Below are positions 29,091 to 39,134 of a stretch of DNA of 46,600 nucleotides, in pieces. The notes beneath the pieces were generated by a model. That model saw nothing but the letters and a program-made list of their open reading frames with translations, was not told the DNA's origin and did no database searches. This DNA comes from an uncultured Alphaproteobacteria bacterium. Lineage in GTDB: Bacteria > Pseudomonadota > Alphaproteobacteria > Rhizobiales > JACESI01. Made by a program: the position numbers and the translations under genes. The DNA is taken from positions 1-46,600 of the forward strand of contig CALHLB010000128.1 in assembly GCA_938034375.1 (NCBI GenBank), given 5' to 3'. How positions within the stretch are numbered: the first letter of the stretch is position 1; every line of letters starts with the position of its first letter.

Positions 29091-30589
29091 CGCGGGTTAT
29101 AATATTGGTCTGCAAGTTTGGCTAAGAAGGGTAGTTTGGGCCTGTATATACATCCGTCAATAACTTCCAGAGTGCCTGCCTTGTTAAGGGTATGTACTTT
29201 TCTACCAGGCCAATGTGGCTTTTCAGGATAGAGTGTATGGATAATTTCTTGGGAGAAGCTTTGTTCATCCAATGTGTTGATTTTTGCAAGACTTAAGGCT
29301 GCGCCATAGCCGTTGCCGCAATTTTGAACAGGTCGCCATAATGTGTTTTCTTTAAGAACCATGGCGCCGGCTGGCCTTGCTGTTTCAGGATCTACAATAA
29401 TAGGGTTGAGAGGATGTCCGTTATAAGGCCCGAAAAGTGTAGTGGCATAAAACAGGTGCAAACTATCTGAATATCCCCCCACGCCATCACGTATGACAGC
29501 AAAAAGCCACCATTTGCCTTGATGCTTTATCAAGGTGGCATCTGCCGCCTCAACATTGCTGAGCAAAGTGGCAAAGCGTTCCCATTTATCGGGAAAGCGG
29601 GTGGCGCGATATAAAACCACTTCGCCGCTCAACGAACTTTCTGGCATCATATAGATTTCGCCATCATGTTCTATCAAAAAGGGATAGGAAAGGTGCGTTG
29701 CTTCTTCCAGTATCATAGTTGCTTTTTGAGCTGGACCATGTTCATCAAAAGGAACATATGATATAACGCCCTTGCCGTGATGGTGGTCTAAATCTTCAAA
29801 GAAAAGATAGTTTTTTCCTTTGTGAAGAAAAGGAAAAGGGTCTGCATAAAAATGATCGGCAGGATGATCTAAAACTTGCCATGCTGGTCCCTTTAAATTC
29901 AGATTTTCCAAAACACCGGCATCGTTAATAAAACGCCAGCCAATGCGCCAGTGGGATGGATAGCAGCACAAATGATAAATTTGTTTGAGAGTGTTCTTTA
30001 CAAGGTTTTTTAAGGCATATGGCCCTGCGCGCTTAAATGTAACGGTATGCTCTTTATCAGAGTGTGTAAAGTTTCTTTGGTGATGGTTTGTTTTAAGGGC
30101 TTTAACCAGTAAAGTTGCAACACGGGAATAGAGCGCCTCCATAGCCCCTCCCAGACCGTTAGCCGCTTCTAACGAGGCTTTTCCTTGCACAAGAACACAG
30201 TTTTTTTGTAAATCTACGATTTCAATAATCGGGTTTTGTCCTTCTAATAAAAGTGCAGCCAGACTTTCAAATCCAAAACAGCCATTGAAGCTAGGCGCTA
30301 AACCGTTAGGACTTTTTCCTTCATATGTTAGATCAATCAAAATGCTTTTATCTGTTGCATTTGGTAAATTAAGGTCACCTTTTAAAATTCTGTCTGCCCC
30401 ACAGATTTGGTTTTTTCTCAAAAGTTGTTTTTCAACCATTAAAAGGGATGAAAGGGCGGATGAAGGGGGTGCGATTTTGTCATAAATAAGCGTTGTTTGG
30501 GCTTTATCTATATGTTTTTCAAGTTGGCATGCCAAGTATCGCATATAATGCTTTTCACCGGCCTGATTAATTTTGAGCGCTATTTCCAT
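29087..30589 (-). CDS. two-domain protein: N-terminal region of unclear fold plus C-terminal beta-propeller resembling the glucosamine inositolphosphorylceramide transferase N-terminal domain family
   Basis: ADPFPFLHKGKNYLFFEDLDHHHGKGVISYV...HLSYPFLIEHDGEIYMMPESSLSGEVVLYRATRFPDKWER...DATLIKHQGKWWLFAVIRDG; lies in the EPS cluster. Confidence 0.65.
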   Translation of the reverse strand: MEIALKINQAGEKHYMRYLACQLEKHIDKAQTTLIYDKIAPPSSALSSLLMVEKQLLRKNQICGADRILKGDLNLPNATDKSILIDLTYEGKSPNGLAPSFNGCFGFESLAALLLEGQNPIIEIVDLQKNCVLVQGKASLEAANGLGGAMEALYSRVATLLVKALKTNHHQRNFTHSDKEHTVTFKRAGPYALKNLVKNTLKQIYHLCCYPSHWRIGWRFINDAGVLENLNLKGPAWQVLDHPADHFYADPFPFLHKGKNYLFFEDLDHHHGKGVISYVPFDEHGPAQKATMILEEATHLSYPFLIEHDGEIYMMPESSLSGEVVLYRATRFPDKWERFATLLSNVEAADATLIKHQGKWWLFAVIRDGVGGYSDSLHLFYATTLFGPYNGHPLNPIIVDPETARPAGAMVLKENTLWRPVQNCGNGYGAALSLAKINTLDEQSFSQEIIHTLYPEKPHWPGRKVHTLNKAGTLEVIDGCIYRPKLPFLAKLADQYYNPR

Positions 30590-31719
30590 TCTGTTATTTT
30601 CCACTGCTCAAGCGGTTTTTTTAAAGCGATGGCTTCATAGGCATCAACCATTTTGGTCAATGAATATTTGTCACGTAGTTTCAGGCCGGCATTAATTAAA
30701 CGATTGCGTTTATTATGGTTTTGCAAGACGGAGAGCAAAGCTTTTTCAAAATTATTCTTTTGTTTGACATCAACAAAAAGGGCTGCTTTTTCTCCTTCCG
30801 TTTGCAGAACCTCTTGTAAAACCGGCAAATCATTGGCCACAACAGGGATGCCGGCCTGCGCGGCTTCGACAGCGGCAAGGCCAAATGTTTCTGCCATGGA
30901 TGGAAAGACAAAGACATCCAGACTTTTAAGAAAAATACCAATATTTTTGGGAGCTATCTCGCCTAGAAAAAATACTCTTTCTGCGACTTTCTGGTGCGTT
31001 GCGTGGTCTTTCAGGCGTTGTTCATCTGGCCCTTGGCCTGCAATTGCCAGGTGCCAATCTGGTTGTTTTTTCAAAAGATCAATTACCAGATCAATCTGTT
31101 TCATAGGGTTCAGGCGGGCTGCGGTGCCAAGTAACGTGATCTGCGTTGGAAGTTTTAAGGCGATGCGGGCTTCCTGCTTGGTTATGGGGACGCTTTTATC
31201 TTCAAATCCATGGGGTACCAAAAGCATCTTCCTTAGATAGGTTTTAGGATATTTCTCATAATCTTTTTTTAAATCATCAGAATTAACGGTGATTGTTTGG
31301 TAAATAAAGCTAAGGCCCAATAATAAATCCAACCCTCTTAAAACCGGATGAATGGTTTCTCTTGCTGATACCTGATTAGCGATAATGCAATTGTGACCTG
31401 CCATCTTAGCTGCAAGAGCGCCAATAACATTTCCAAAATGCTGGAAAGTAAAAATACAGTCTGGATTAAGGTTCTTAATCTCTTTTATTAATTGATAATA
31501 AAATTGACAAAATGAAATAAGAGAAGAAGGCCGTTTCGCGCTAATAATTTTGGTATTAAGTGGCGCGTTGAAGGTTTCACTTTTTTTATAAAAGAAAAAA
31601 TGATGCACTTCATGCCCGCGTTTCTCCAGTCCTTCGCCTAAAAGACGTGAAATTTCCTGTGCGCCTGCATTTTCAGCCTGTGTTTGAATGAACAAAATGC
31701 GCTTCTTCTTATCTTGCAT
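30580..31719 (-). CDS. glycosyltransferase family 4
   Basis: RILFIQTQAENAGAQEISRLLGEGLEKRGHEVHHFFFY; GTAARLNPMKQIDLVIDLLKKQPDWHLAIAGQGPDEQRLKD; DVFVFPSMAETFGLAAVEAAQAGIPVVAND; start MQDKKK preferred. Confidence 0.9.
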   Translation of the reverse strand: MQDKKKRILFIQTQAENAGAQEISRLLGEGLEKRGHEVHHFFFYKKSETFNAPLNTKIISAKRPSSLISFCQFYYQLIKEIKNLNPDCIFTFQHFGNVIGALAAKMAGHNCIIANQVSARETIHPVLRGLDLLLGLSFIYQTITVNSDDLKKDYEKYPKTYLRKMLLVPHGFEDKSVPITKQEARIALKLPTQITLLGTAARLNPMKQIDLVIDLLKKQPDWHLAIAGQGPDEQRLKDHATHQKVAERVFFLGEIAPKNIGIFLKSLDVFVFPSMAETFGLAAVEAAQAGIPVVANDLPVLQEVLQTEGEKAALFVDVKQKNNFEKALLSVLQNHNKRNRLINAGLKLRDKYSLTKMVDAYEAIALKKPLEQWKITEWK

Positions 31720-31720
31720 G

Positions 31721-33070
31721 TCACATTTCAACTTGTTTTTGCTTTGGAATATGAGGAGTTCCAGACAGGCGTAGAATGGAGGGATCATGACCGGTATGCA
31801 TGCGCGATGAAAGTGTCACAAAAACAGCAATCAAGACGAGGGATAAGGCATTGGCGAAAGCTGCCCCATAAATTTCAAATTCAGGTATAAGCAAATAAAA
31901 GCCTAAAATACGCACTCCGACACTTGTCGTCATGATTGTTAGATAACGGCCCTCATGGCCGGTTAGCATTAACATTTGCGTGGCAGGACCAGCAGCAGCA
32001 AGACAGACTGTGCCGAGCGACAAAATAATTAAAACCCAATAATAATCCTTATAAGTCTCATTAAAAAGACCAAGGATGAAGGTGCCGCCAATACTAAAGA
32101 TAAAAAGGCCAGCCCCAATAACCAATAGTGTCATCAGTGCCATTGTTTTTAAAAGAGATGCAAGATCTATGTGGCGTTCATTATAATATAAATCTGGAAT
32201 ATGTTTTGAGCCAAACATGTTAAAGGCGTCTGCAGCTGTAGAGAAGGCATTGGCAAGGCGTGTAGCAACAAAATAAATGCCAGCTGCCATGGGGTTGAGA
32301 AGAATGCCGATTAACACGACTTCCAGATATTGGTTTGATGTTTCAAGGAGCGTTACAAACCAGAGCTTCAGGGAAGGGGGCATCCAGGCTTTTAAATCAA
32401 AAGCGGCTTTTGTCTTGTATGAGCTAAAAGGCGATTCTTTAATGTGGTGATAGATAGCGTAAAGTTGAAAACCCAACGCCACAAGACAACCCAATGTTAA
32501 GAGCCAGAAAATTGTTTCAAGTGTTGTTTGAAAGCTTAAAATAAAACATGTAAAAAGATAGAGATTTAATAAAAGTGGTTGGGTTATATCGCGGTGGCCA
32601 TCGGCAATAATCACGCCTGCGACAGCACGGCAAAAATGTGAAAAAAATAAAATCAACGTATAGAAAAAAATAAAAACGGCAGCAGCTAAGGCTAAATCCT
32701 TGTGATCATTTTTGTATAAATAAAGGCCGAAACCAATAGACGACAAAAGTCCTAGAAGGACACAAATGCCCGCTCCGAATATAATTGCTCCTTTAAGAAG
32801 GCCAAAATGTTTTTTTGCCCCATATTCATTCCATAATCGCATAATCAGCATTTCTTGCCCGAAGGCTGCAAAAACCGCTATCATGGAGGCAAGGGAAAAT
32901 AAAATAGTCAATTCCCCGAACGTGCTTTCATCAAGCACCCGCGCGGCCAATAAAAACATCAAAAACATCATGCCGGCGGAGATGATTTTTACTCCAACGG
33001 AACCCATAATGCCCTGGAAATTGGTTTGCATAACAAATTTACGCAAATGTTTGATTGTCTGTTTTATCAA
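31721..33070 (-). CDS. oligosaccharide flippase family protein (Wzx-like)
   Basis: ~12 hydrophobic segments; VGVKIISAGMMFLMFLLAARVLDESTFGELTILFSLASMIAVFAAFGQEMLIMRLW; alternative start at 33031. Confidence 0.82.
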   Translation of the reverse strand: MIKQTIKHLRKFVMQTNFQGIMGSVGVKIISAGMMFLMFLLAARVLDESTFGELTILFSLASMIAVFAAFGQEMLIMRLWNEYGAKKHFGLLKGAIIFGAGICVLLGLLSSIGFGLYLYKNDHKDLALAAAVFIFFYTLILFFSHFCRAVAGVIIADGHRDITQPLLLNLYLFTCFILSFQTTLETIFWLLTLGCLVALGFQLYAIYHHIKESPFSSYKTKAAFDLKAWMPPSLKLWFVTLLETSNQYLEVVLIGILLNPMAAGIYFVATRLANAFSTAADAFNMFGSKHIPDLYYNERHIDLASLLKTMALMTLLVIGAGLFIFSIGGTFILGLFNETYKDYYWVLIILSLGTVCLAAAGPATQMLMLTGHEGRYLTIMTTSVGVRILGFYLLIPEFEIYGAAFANALSLVLIAVFVTLSSRMHTGHDPSILRLSGTPHIPKQKQVEM

Positions 33071-34586
33071 AATCCAACGCGCCTGTTCTAATTGCTGCCC
33101 CTAAAATTATGCCATTGAGTGCCATAAAAAGCCCCAGAGCGGAAGGTGAGAATAAAGCTTCTTCTTGAAAAACTCCGTTTACAAGAATGGTTATTAATCC
33201 AAAACCTGCAATAGAATGAAGGGAAAAGCCGGTTCTGGCGCCAAGTGAAATGGTTTTTAAAGCAATCCATATTACTACGGCAAAATAGAAAAAGGCAGCG
33301 ATACCCATTTGAAAAAGCATGACGCCTACGGCACTTTCAACCGCGATGGGAGTGCGTCCTGCTGCTTGATAATCAGACCAATCGAGATCTGAAAAGTTTG
33401 TTGAAAGATTGCCACCAGACCCAAGGCCATGGCCAAGGGGGTTTCCTAAAAAGTTATGAACACCACCCATAAAGCCCAAAACATGAAAATCACCAATTTT
33501 AAGGCCAATTATTATACCGGCCACTATATAAAGGGTTAATATGGCGAAAAGGCTTATAATGGCAAAGCGCGTGCCAAAAAACCTTAGGGCAAACCATGCG
33601 CCGCTTACAAGAAGCAAGACGATAACGGCGCCTTTCGCATTGGTTAATAAAAGTAGAGGTAGAAGTAGGGAAGTCATTAAAAAAGCCCCGCGATATAATG
33701 AAAATATTAGGAAAAAGCCGAGGGCATAAGCATAACTGATTGCATGAAAATTTGGTCCTAAAAGACGGACGATCTGAATTTTGAAGGCGTCTAATAATGG
33801 TGTATTAAAAAGATCAATCGTTATGGAATCAATAAAACCTTTAACAACAATGCCTGTCTCGCGCGCTTGCTTGTCCCAAATACTCGATTCGCGCTGTTTA
33901 GTTGTACTTAAGTCCCAGAAGGCTTGGCCGTTTGTTAGATCCATCCATTCTGTGCGGTAGAAGAATTCAATATAGCCTAATATGGCCAGAGTGAAGGCCA
34001 AAAATGAGAGGATATGCGTTAGACGAATAGCGTGAAGGGTAAAAAATACGAGACCGATTTGAAAAAACATAAATGCAGAGCCGATGCTGCGTAAATAGAT
34101 GATAGAACCCAGTGGATTTTGAATGAATCCAAAAAGAAAATAAAAGCCGATTAGAAAAAATACCATGGTTGTTATTTTCATCAATCGGTCCAATATCTGG
34201 TTTTTACCATAGAAAGCAAAGAGCCAGGTTAGAAAGGCAACGAGCCAAACTGCGCTTAAGATGATGAAACTATATCCCCGCGCAATGTTAAAATCTGTTT
34301 CGGATTTTAAGTCTGGTGAAATAAGAGAAACAAACAGATTTTGAAAGACAGCGGCAAAGATGATTAAAACAAACGCCATGCCAGGGGCTTTCCACGCAGC
34401 AAGAAATGAGAGGCTAAAGCAGACTAATATCGCAAAGAATGGGTTTAAAATATGGGAAAAAATGGAAAGTGCGGTAACGCAAAGTGCAAGGCCAAAAGCA
34501 CATAGTGACCATAGAAGATCATTGCCCAGTTTTTTCAAAGTGGGGTCATAGATATTATTTTCATAGCCAATTGTCTTTAAGGTCAC
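33039..34586 (-). CDS. O-antigen ligase/polymerase-like membrane protein (Wzy-like)
   Basis: Multiple TM; VHNFLGNPLGHGLGSGGNLSTNF...AVESAVGVMLFQMGIAAFFYFA periplasmic loop typical of Wzy/WaaL proteins; EPS context. Confidence 0.75.
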   Translation of the reverse strand: MTLKTIGYENNIYDPTLKKLGNDLLWSLCAFGLALCVTALSIFSHILNPFFAILVCFSLSFLAAWKAPGMAFVLIIFAAVFQNLFVSLISPDLKSETDFNIARGYSFIILSAVWLVAFLTWLFAFYGKNQILDRLMKITTMVFFLIGFYFLFGFIQNPLGSIIYLRSIGSAFMFFQIGLVFFTLHAIRLTHILSFLAFTLAILGYIEFFYRTEWMDLTNGQAFWDLSTTKQRESSIWDKQARETGIVVKGFIDSITIDLFNTPLLDAFKIQIVRLLGPNFHAISYAYALGFFLIFSLYRGAFLMTSLLLPLLLLTNAKGAVIVLLLVSGAWFALRFFGTRFAIISLFAILTLYIVAGIIIGLKIGDFHVLGFMGGVHNFLGNPLGHGLGSGGNLSTNFSDLDWSDYQAAGRTPIAVESAVGVMLFQMGIAAFFYFAVVIWIALKTISLGARTGFSLHSIAGFGLITILVNGVFQEEALFSPSALGLFMALNGIILGAAIRTGALDFDKTDNQTFA

Positions 34587-34754
34587 AACGCACCATTAAT
34601 TTTCTAGGATGGTTATTAAATGAGATTATAAACACGATCCATTAACGATTTAACAACCATAATAGCGCCTAACTCAAATCAATTTATTGCACTTGCACTT
34701 GCGCTTGAGGCGATCAGCCCCATTTAACACAGGAGAACGATTAGGTTATCATTC

Positions 34755-37061
34755 ATGAATAGTTGGGATAACCCCGTTGTAAAAAATTCTGGCTTTAAAG
34801 TAGGGCAGACGGGGCAGGTAAGACATAAAGGACATGAGTTTAAAAAGCAGGCCACTTTGCCGGAAGATGGCCTTCTGGACCCTTTTGCTTTTTTGATGTT
34901 TCTTTTTAAAAATAGTCTTAAAATACTTATTTTAACGGCTCTTCTAACCCTTCTTGGCTTTTTCATTTTTACGTCCCTGCCTTTTCCCTATAAGGCTACG
35001 GCAATTATTCTTGTTGATCCGCGTGAGAAGGGCATTACTGTTTCAGAACAGGTTATTGCCAATATTGATGGCGATGCAGCCGTTTTGGAAAGCATTGTTG
35101 AACTTGTGCAATCGGATGCTTTTATCAAACCCCTCCTTGAAACGTTGAATGTTATGAATGATCCTCAATTTTATGGGGAAGCTCGTTTTGCGCGGCAAGG
35201 GGATGATCGAGCGCTTTTAAATAGCTTTAAAAGAGGGCTTCAGGTTTTAAGACTTGGTGCGACCTATGTTGTGGAGGTTAATTATACAGCAGATAGTTCT
35301 GAGAAAGCAGCCTTTTATGCCAATGGCATCGCTAGGGCTTTTGTTGAAGAGCAGGCCTCTTCTCAACTTTCTGCGACATCCAATGCCGCTTCATCTTTGG
35401 CGGACCGGCTGGCAGAATTAAGCAAGGTTTTGCAACAATCTGAAAAAGCTGTTGCTGATTATAGAAGGCAGCAAAATATTGTGAGTATCGATGGGGCAAG
35501 CACTCTTTTGCAACGTGAGTTATCGGCGCTTAGCCAGGAAGTTGCGGAGGCTAAATCAAATACAGAAGTTTGGCGCGCCCAATATGATCAAGTGCGGACA
35601 AATAACGATGTGAATTTCAACACTTTGGGAGATCAGGCTGAAACACAGACATTACAAAATCTGAATCAGCAAAAGGCGCAGATTAGTCAAAATCTTGCTC
35701 AGCTTAATTTAACTTTTGGCACACGCCACCCGCGCATAACAGCAGAGCGCAGCCGTTTAATTGCTATTGATCAACAAATAGACGTTGAAAAGCAACGCCT
35801 TGTTGGGTTGAGTAAAAAGCGCCTTGATGCCGCTATTGCAACACAAAATGCCCTCCAATCTGAATTGGATTTATTACGTGATAAGGCTGGAGAGACTGAA
35901 ACAGCGCTTGTGCGGCTTGGCGAATTGGAACGGGAAGCGGCCGCGAATAGAGAAATCTATGAAGATTTTCTGTCGCGTTTCAAATCAGCAAAAGAGCAGC
36001 GGGGGTTTCAAAACCGTGAAGCGCGCCTTGCCTCACCCGCCAGTGAGCCACTTTATTCGACAAGGCCCAGTAAGGCTCTTGCGGGTGGCGTAATCTTCCT
36101 TTTAAGCCTGATTATATCAACGTTGTTGGTTCTTGGCTTGGAAATATTGCGTGGGAAAAGGCCTGCTTTCAATAGAAAGCGCTCTTCTTTTTCTCAAAAT
36201 CAGGATTTTGAACGAGATCCACCAAATCCTGTGCAGGGGAATTTAGATAGCCGTTTTGAAAATGCATTTTCCCGCCCATCGTCTCCTCACTTTGAGGAAA
36301 TGCAACCTTTTAAAAAGCCGGTTGCGCGCAATTGGAATGAGCGGTTTTTTGTGCCAAAAAAGAAGAGAGGTACCGTTCAACGTGATAGGGTTTCGGGCAA
36401 TTCTGGCTTCAATCACGCAGCTTCTTCACGCTTAGATGAAAAGAGGACGTTTGTTGATCATCAGCCTTCTTATCAAGATAATTTTCCTGTTAGTACAATT
36501 ACCCATATATCGCGTTCCAGGCTGCGTCATGAAGTAGATTTGGAACGGGCTATTGCTTACCAGCTCAAGCAGGATAGGGAATTCCTGCCAAGTCGTCATG
36601 GTTATATTGTTTTGGTAACATCATGGTCTGCAAATGAGGGTAAGACAACCCTTGCACAGTCCATGGCTACTCTTGGTTATGAAAGTAATCTTGAAACGAT
36701 ATTAATTAAAACGCCCGCCAATGCCCAAATTGAAATGGGCCGTGGGTTATCGTCCTCTCAGTTGAGGCGCCCTTATACAATATTTGATGCTTCTCGTGAG
36801 AGGGTGGGCAGAACGTTAGCCCATCATCGCTCTTTTAGAGCTTTTGAAGCGATCATAGAAGAATGTCGATCTTCTTTCGATTATGCGGTGATTGATGCAT
36901 CATCAATTGGGAGTGAGCGCTATATTGATAGTTTATCTCGACTGGTCGATAAAACCGTTGTTGTATTTAATCGGCCTGATGGACATGAAATCAATATTAT
37001 GGCAGATAAAACAACGCGAGCAGAATTTCATAATCTTCATATTATATTGAATAATATTTGA
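34755..37061 (+). CDS. Wzz/Wzc-type exopolysaccharide chain-length/transport protein with degenerate C-terminal BY-kinase-like domain
   Basis: N-terminal TM plus Wzz domain (PFPYKATAIILVDPREKGIT), coiled coil, second TM, C-terminal VLVTSWSANEGKTTLAQSMATLGYE. Confidence 0.88.
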   Translation: MNSWDNPVVKNSGFKVGQTGQVRHKGHEFKKQATLPEDGLLDPFAFLMFLFKNSLKILILTALLTLLGFFIFTSLPFPYKATAIILVDPREKGITVSEQVIANIDGDAAVLESIVELVQSDAFIKPLLETLNVMNDPQFYGEARFARQGDDRALLNSFKRGLQVLRLGATYVVEVNYTADSSEKAAFYANGIARAFVEEQASSQLSATSNAASSLADRLAELSKVLQQSEKAVADYRRQQNIVSIDGASTLLQRELSALSQEVAEAKSNTEVWRAQYDQVRTNNDVNFNTLGDQAETQTLQNLNQQKAQISQNLAQLNLTFGTRHPRITAERSRLIAIDQQIDVEKQRLVGLSKKRLDAAIATQNALQSELDLLRDKAGETETALVRLGELEREAAANREIYEDFLSRFKSAKEQRGFQNREARLASPASEPLYSTRPSKALAGGVIFLLSLIISTLLVLGLEILRGKRPAFNRKRSSFSQNQDFERDPPNPVQGNLDSRFENAFSRPSSPHFEEMQPFKKPVARNWNERFFVPKKKRGTVQRDRVSGNSGFNHAASSRLDEKRTFVDHQPSYQDNFPVSTITHISRSRLRHEVDLERAIAYQLKQDREFLPSRHGYIVLVTSWSANEGKTTLAQSMATLGYESNLETILIKTPANAQIEMGRGLSSSQLRRPYTIFDASRERVGRTLAHHRSFRAFEAIIEECRSSFDYAVIDASSIGSERYIDSLSRLVDKTVVVFNRPDGHEINIMADKTTRAEFHNLHIILNNI

Positions 37062-37179
37062 TTGAGGCAATGGACTATTAATTCTGTTAGCAAAAATCTG
37101 TAAGGCTTTTGATCTTGGGTGGCATAATTTAATATCTGGATTACACTTAAAAACTCTTTTAATTATGGGCTGAAATGGA

Positions 37180-37980
37180 GTGAGACATTTGCTTGAAGAT
37201 AGAGAATATATGCCTTTCTCAGGTGATATGCCTCATTGGCCAACACGCCTTTTAGGGGGAATGGATATTACGATTGCCAGTCGTAATCAGGTTGCAGAGG
37301 GATTTATATCCCATGCTCTTTTTCATCGAGATCTTGATGTGAGGCCATTTTATTCTTCATCAGCGAATGGTCAGGTTTTGACCATGTGCGATGGTGATAA
37401 AGATTTGCATGAAGAATTTTCCAAAGCAGACCAAATTGTTGCTGATGGAATGCCAATGGTGCTTTATTCAAAAATATTTGGCCTTTCTCTGCCTGAACGG
37501 GTGGCAACAACCGACCTTTATCATGATGTTGCAAAACGGGCAGAAAAAGAAGGGTTAAGCTTTTTTCTTCTTGGCGGGGAAGAAAACATTAATGCGCTTG
37601 CGGTGGAAAACACCAAAAAATTATACCCTGATTTAAAGATTGCAGGTCGTAGAAATGGCTATTTCAATCAGAAGGATGAAGAAGATATAATCGCTTTAAT
37701 TAATGATGTTGAACCCGATTTTTTATGGGTTGGTATGGGTGTGCCAAGGGAGCAATATTTTATTTCCCGCAATCTTGAAAAGTTAAATAATGTTGGTGTT
37801 ATTAAAACATCAGGTGGGTTGTTTGATTTTTTATCCCAAAAACGTTCACGTGCGCCAGTCTGGATGCAGAAAATAGGTTTTGAGTGGGTGTACCGCGCAC
37901 TTTTGGAACCAAGAAGGTTGGGGTACCGCTATTTAAAAACCAATCCAAAAGCCCTTTGCCTTTTATTTCGTCAATCATGA
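37180..37980 (+). CDS. WecG/TagA/CpsF family glycosyltransferase
   Basis: ADGMPMVLYSKIFGLSLPERVATTDLYHDV; FFLLGGEENI; ALINDVEPDFLWVGMGVPREQYFI; SRAPVWMQKIGFEWVYRALLEPRRLGYRYL; GTG start. Confidence 0.93.
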   Translation: MRHLLEDREYMPFSGDMPHWPTRLLGGMDITIASRNQVAEGFISHALFHRDLDVRPFYSSSANGQVLTMCDGDKDLHEEFSKADQIVADGMPMVLYSKIFGLSLPERVATTDLYHDVAKRAEKEGLSFFLLGGEENINALAVENTKKLYPDLKIAGRRNGYFNQKDEEDIIALINDVEPDFLWVGMGVPREQYFISRNLEKLNNVGVIKTSGGLFDFLSQKRSRAPVWMQKIGFEWVYRALLEPRRLGYRYLKTNPKALCLLFRQS

Positions 37981-39134
37981 AGCGTCTTCAGGCTTTTCTT
38001 TTTTTATGCAGCTTACTCTTTTTTTCTTTACCATCACTTGTTTTTGGCAATGAGACGAAGGTTTGTAACTATAAGGCTCTATTTCCAAATTTTCCAAGGC
38101 CGCATTTACTTTCAGCCATGAGGGCCGGGTTTAACTTACCGAATTGGGATGCTGCGCTCTCTGCAAAACGGCCCAAAATAAAAACGCTGAAAGCTTTAAA
38201 AAAAGAAGGCTTCCACCATATTCGATTGCCATTTTTTCATGAAAAGTTTGAGCAGGCGCCTTTAAGGGAAATGACTTTTCTGCCTTATTTGGAAAATGTA
38301 ATAAAAGAAACGGAAAAACTGGTAGCATTGGGATTTAGTGTTTCTCTTGATTTGCACCCCAGTTCTTCTTTTAATGCGCTTTATAAAGGAAATACTGAAC
38401 GTTATTATGAGCATTTTGCCGGCCTTTGGCTAATCCTTGCCAGGCATTTCAAATCGCTTGACCCTAATTGGGTTGCCATTGAGCTTTTAAATGAACCAGT
38501 AGTGGGGGCAGAAATTTGGCAAAATCATCAGGGTGACCTTGTAAAGCGTATGCGGGAAGTTTTGCCAAATCATACGCTTGTTGTTTCACCTGGCGGATCG
38601 CAGCGCCATGAAGCTTTATCTCACATGGTCCTGCTTGATGATGATAATGTAATTTATGCTGTTCACTTTTATGATCCGTTTTTCTTTACCCATCAAGGGG
38701 CAGATTGGTTATCTGATCATGCGCCGGAACGCATGTTAAAAAATATTCCTTTCCCAGCACGATTTGATGATTTTACGGTTAAGAGAATTTATGAAAATCT
38801 GCTTATGAAAGAAAAAGATAAAACCGCAGCATTTTTAAAAGAGCAGCTCTTTCAACCTTGGGGATATCAGGATTTAGAAGATGCCTTTAATTTGATGTTT
38901 CAATGGTCCAGGCGCTATCAGCAACCTGTTATTATAAATGAATTTGGTGTACTTTCCTATCATGCGCCTCGCTTGTCCCGCTTGTCTTGGTTGCGCGCTT
39001 TTGCAAAAGGAGCAAGCAAAAGATGCCTTTTATGGGCGCATTGGGATTTTTCAGATGGCTTTGGTTTTGTTGATCCTGTTACGGGAAATTACGACAAAGC
39101 CATCGTTAATCTTTTGCTTGAAAAAGGGGATTAG
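37977..39134 (+). CDS. secreted glycoside hydrolase family 5 (cellulase-like) protein
   Basis: Signal peptide; MRAGFNLPNWD, HHIRLPF, AIELLNEPVV (acid/base), INEFGV (nucleophile); ATGA overlap with the WecG-like CDS. Confidence 0.88.
   Translation: MKRLQAFLFLCSLLFFSLPSLVFGNETKVCNYKALFPNFPRPHLLSAMRAGFNLPNWDAALSAKRPKIKTLKALKKEGFHHIRLPFFHEKFEQAPLREMTFLPYLENVIKETEKLVALGFSVSLDLHPSSSFNALYKGNTERYYEHFAGLWLILARHFKSLDPNWVAIELLNEPVVGAEIWQNHQGDLVKRMREVLPNHTLVVSPGGSQRHEALSHMVLLDDDNVIYAVHFYDPFFFTHQGADWLSDHAPERMLKNIPFPARFDDFTVKRIYENLLMKEKDKTAAFLKEQLFQPWGYQDLEDAFNLMFQWSRRYQQPVIINEFGVLSYHAPRLSRLSWLRAFAKGASKRCLLWAHWDFSDGFGFVDPVTGNYDKAIVNLLLEKGD

Noticed and set aside
30653-31240. 195-aa plus-strand ORF opposite the GT4 gene
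   Set aside because: Antisense to conserved GT4 motifs; no recognisable domain and no intergenic promoter.
31720-31788. Upstream extension of the GT4 ORF overlapping the flippase gene
   Set aside because: The MQDKKKRILFIQT start at 31719 places the GT4 start right after the flippase stop and matches the usual GT4 N-terminus.
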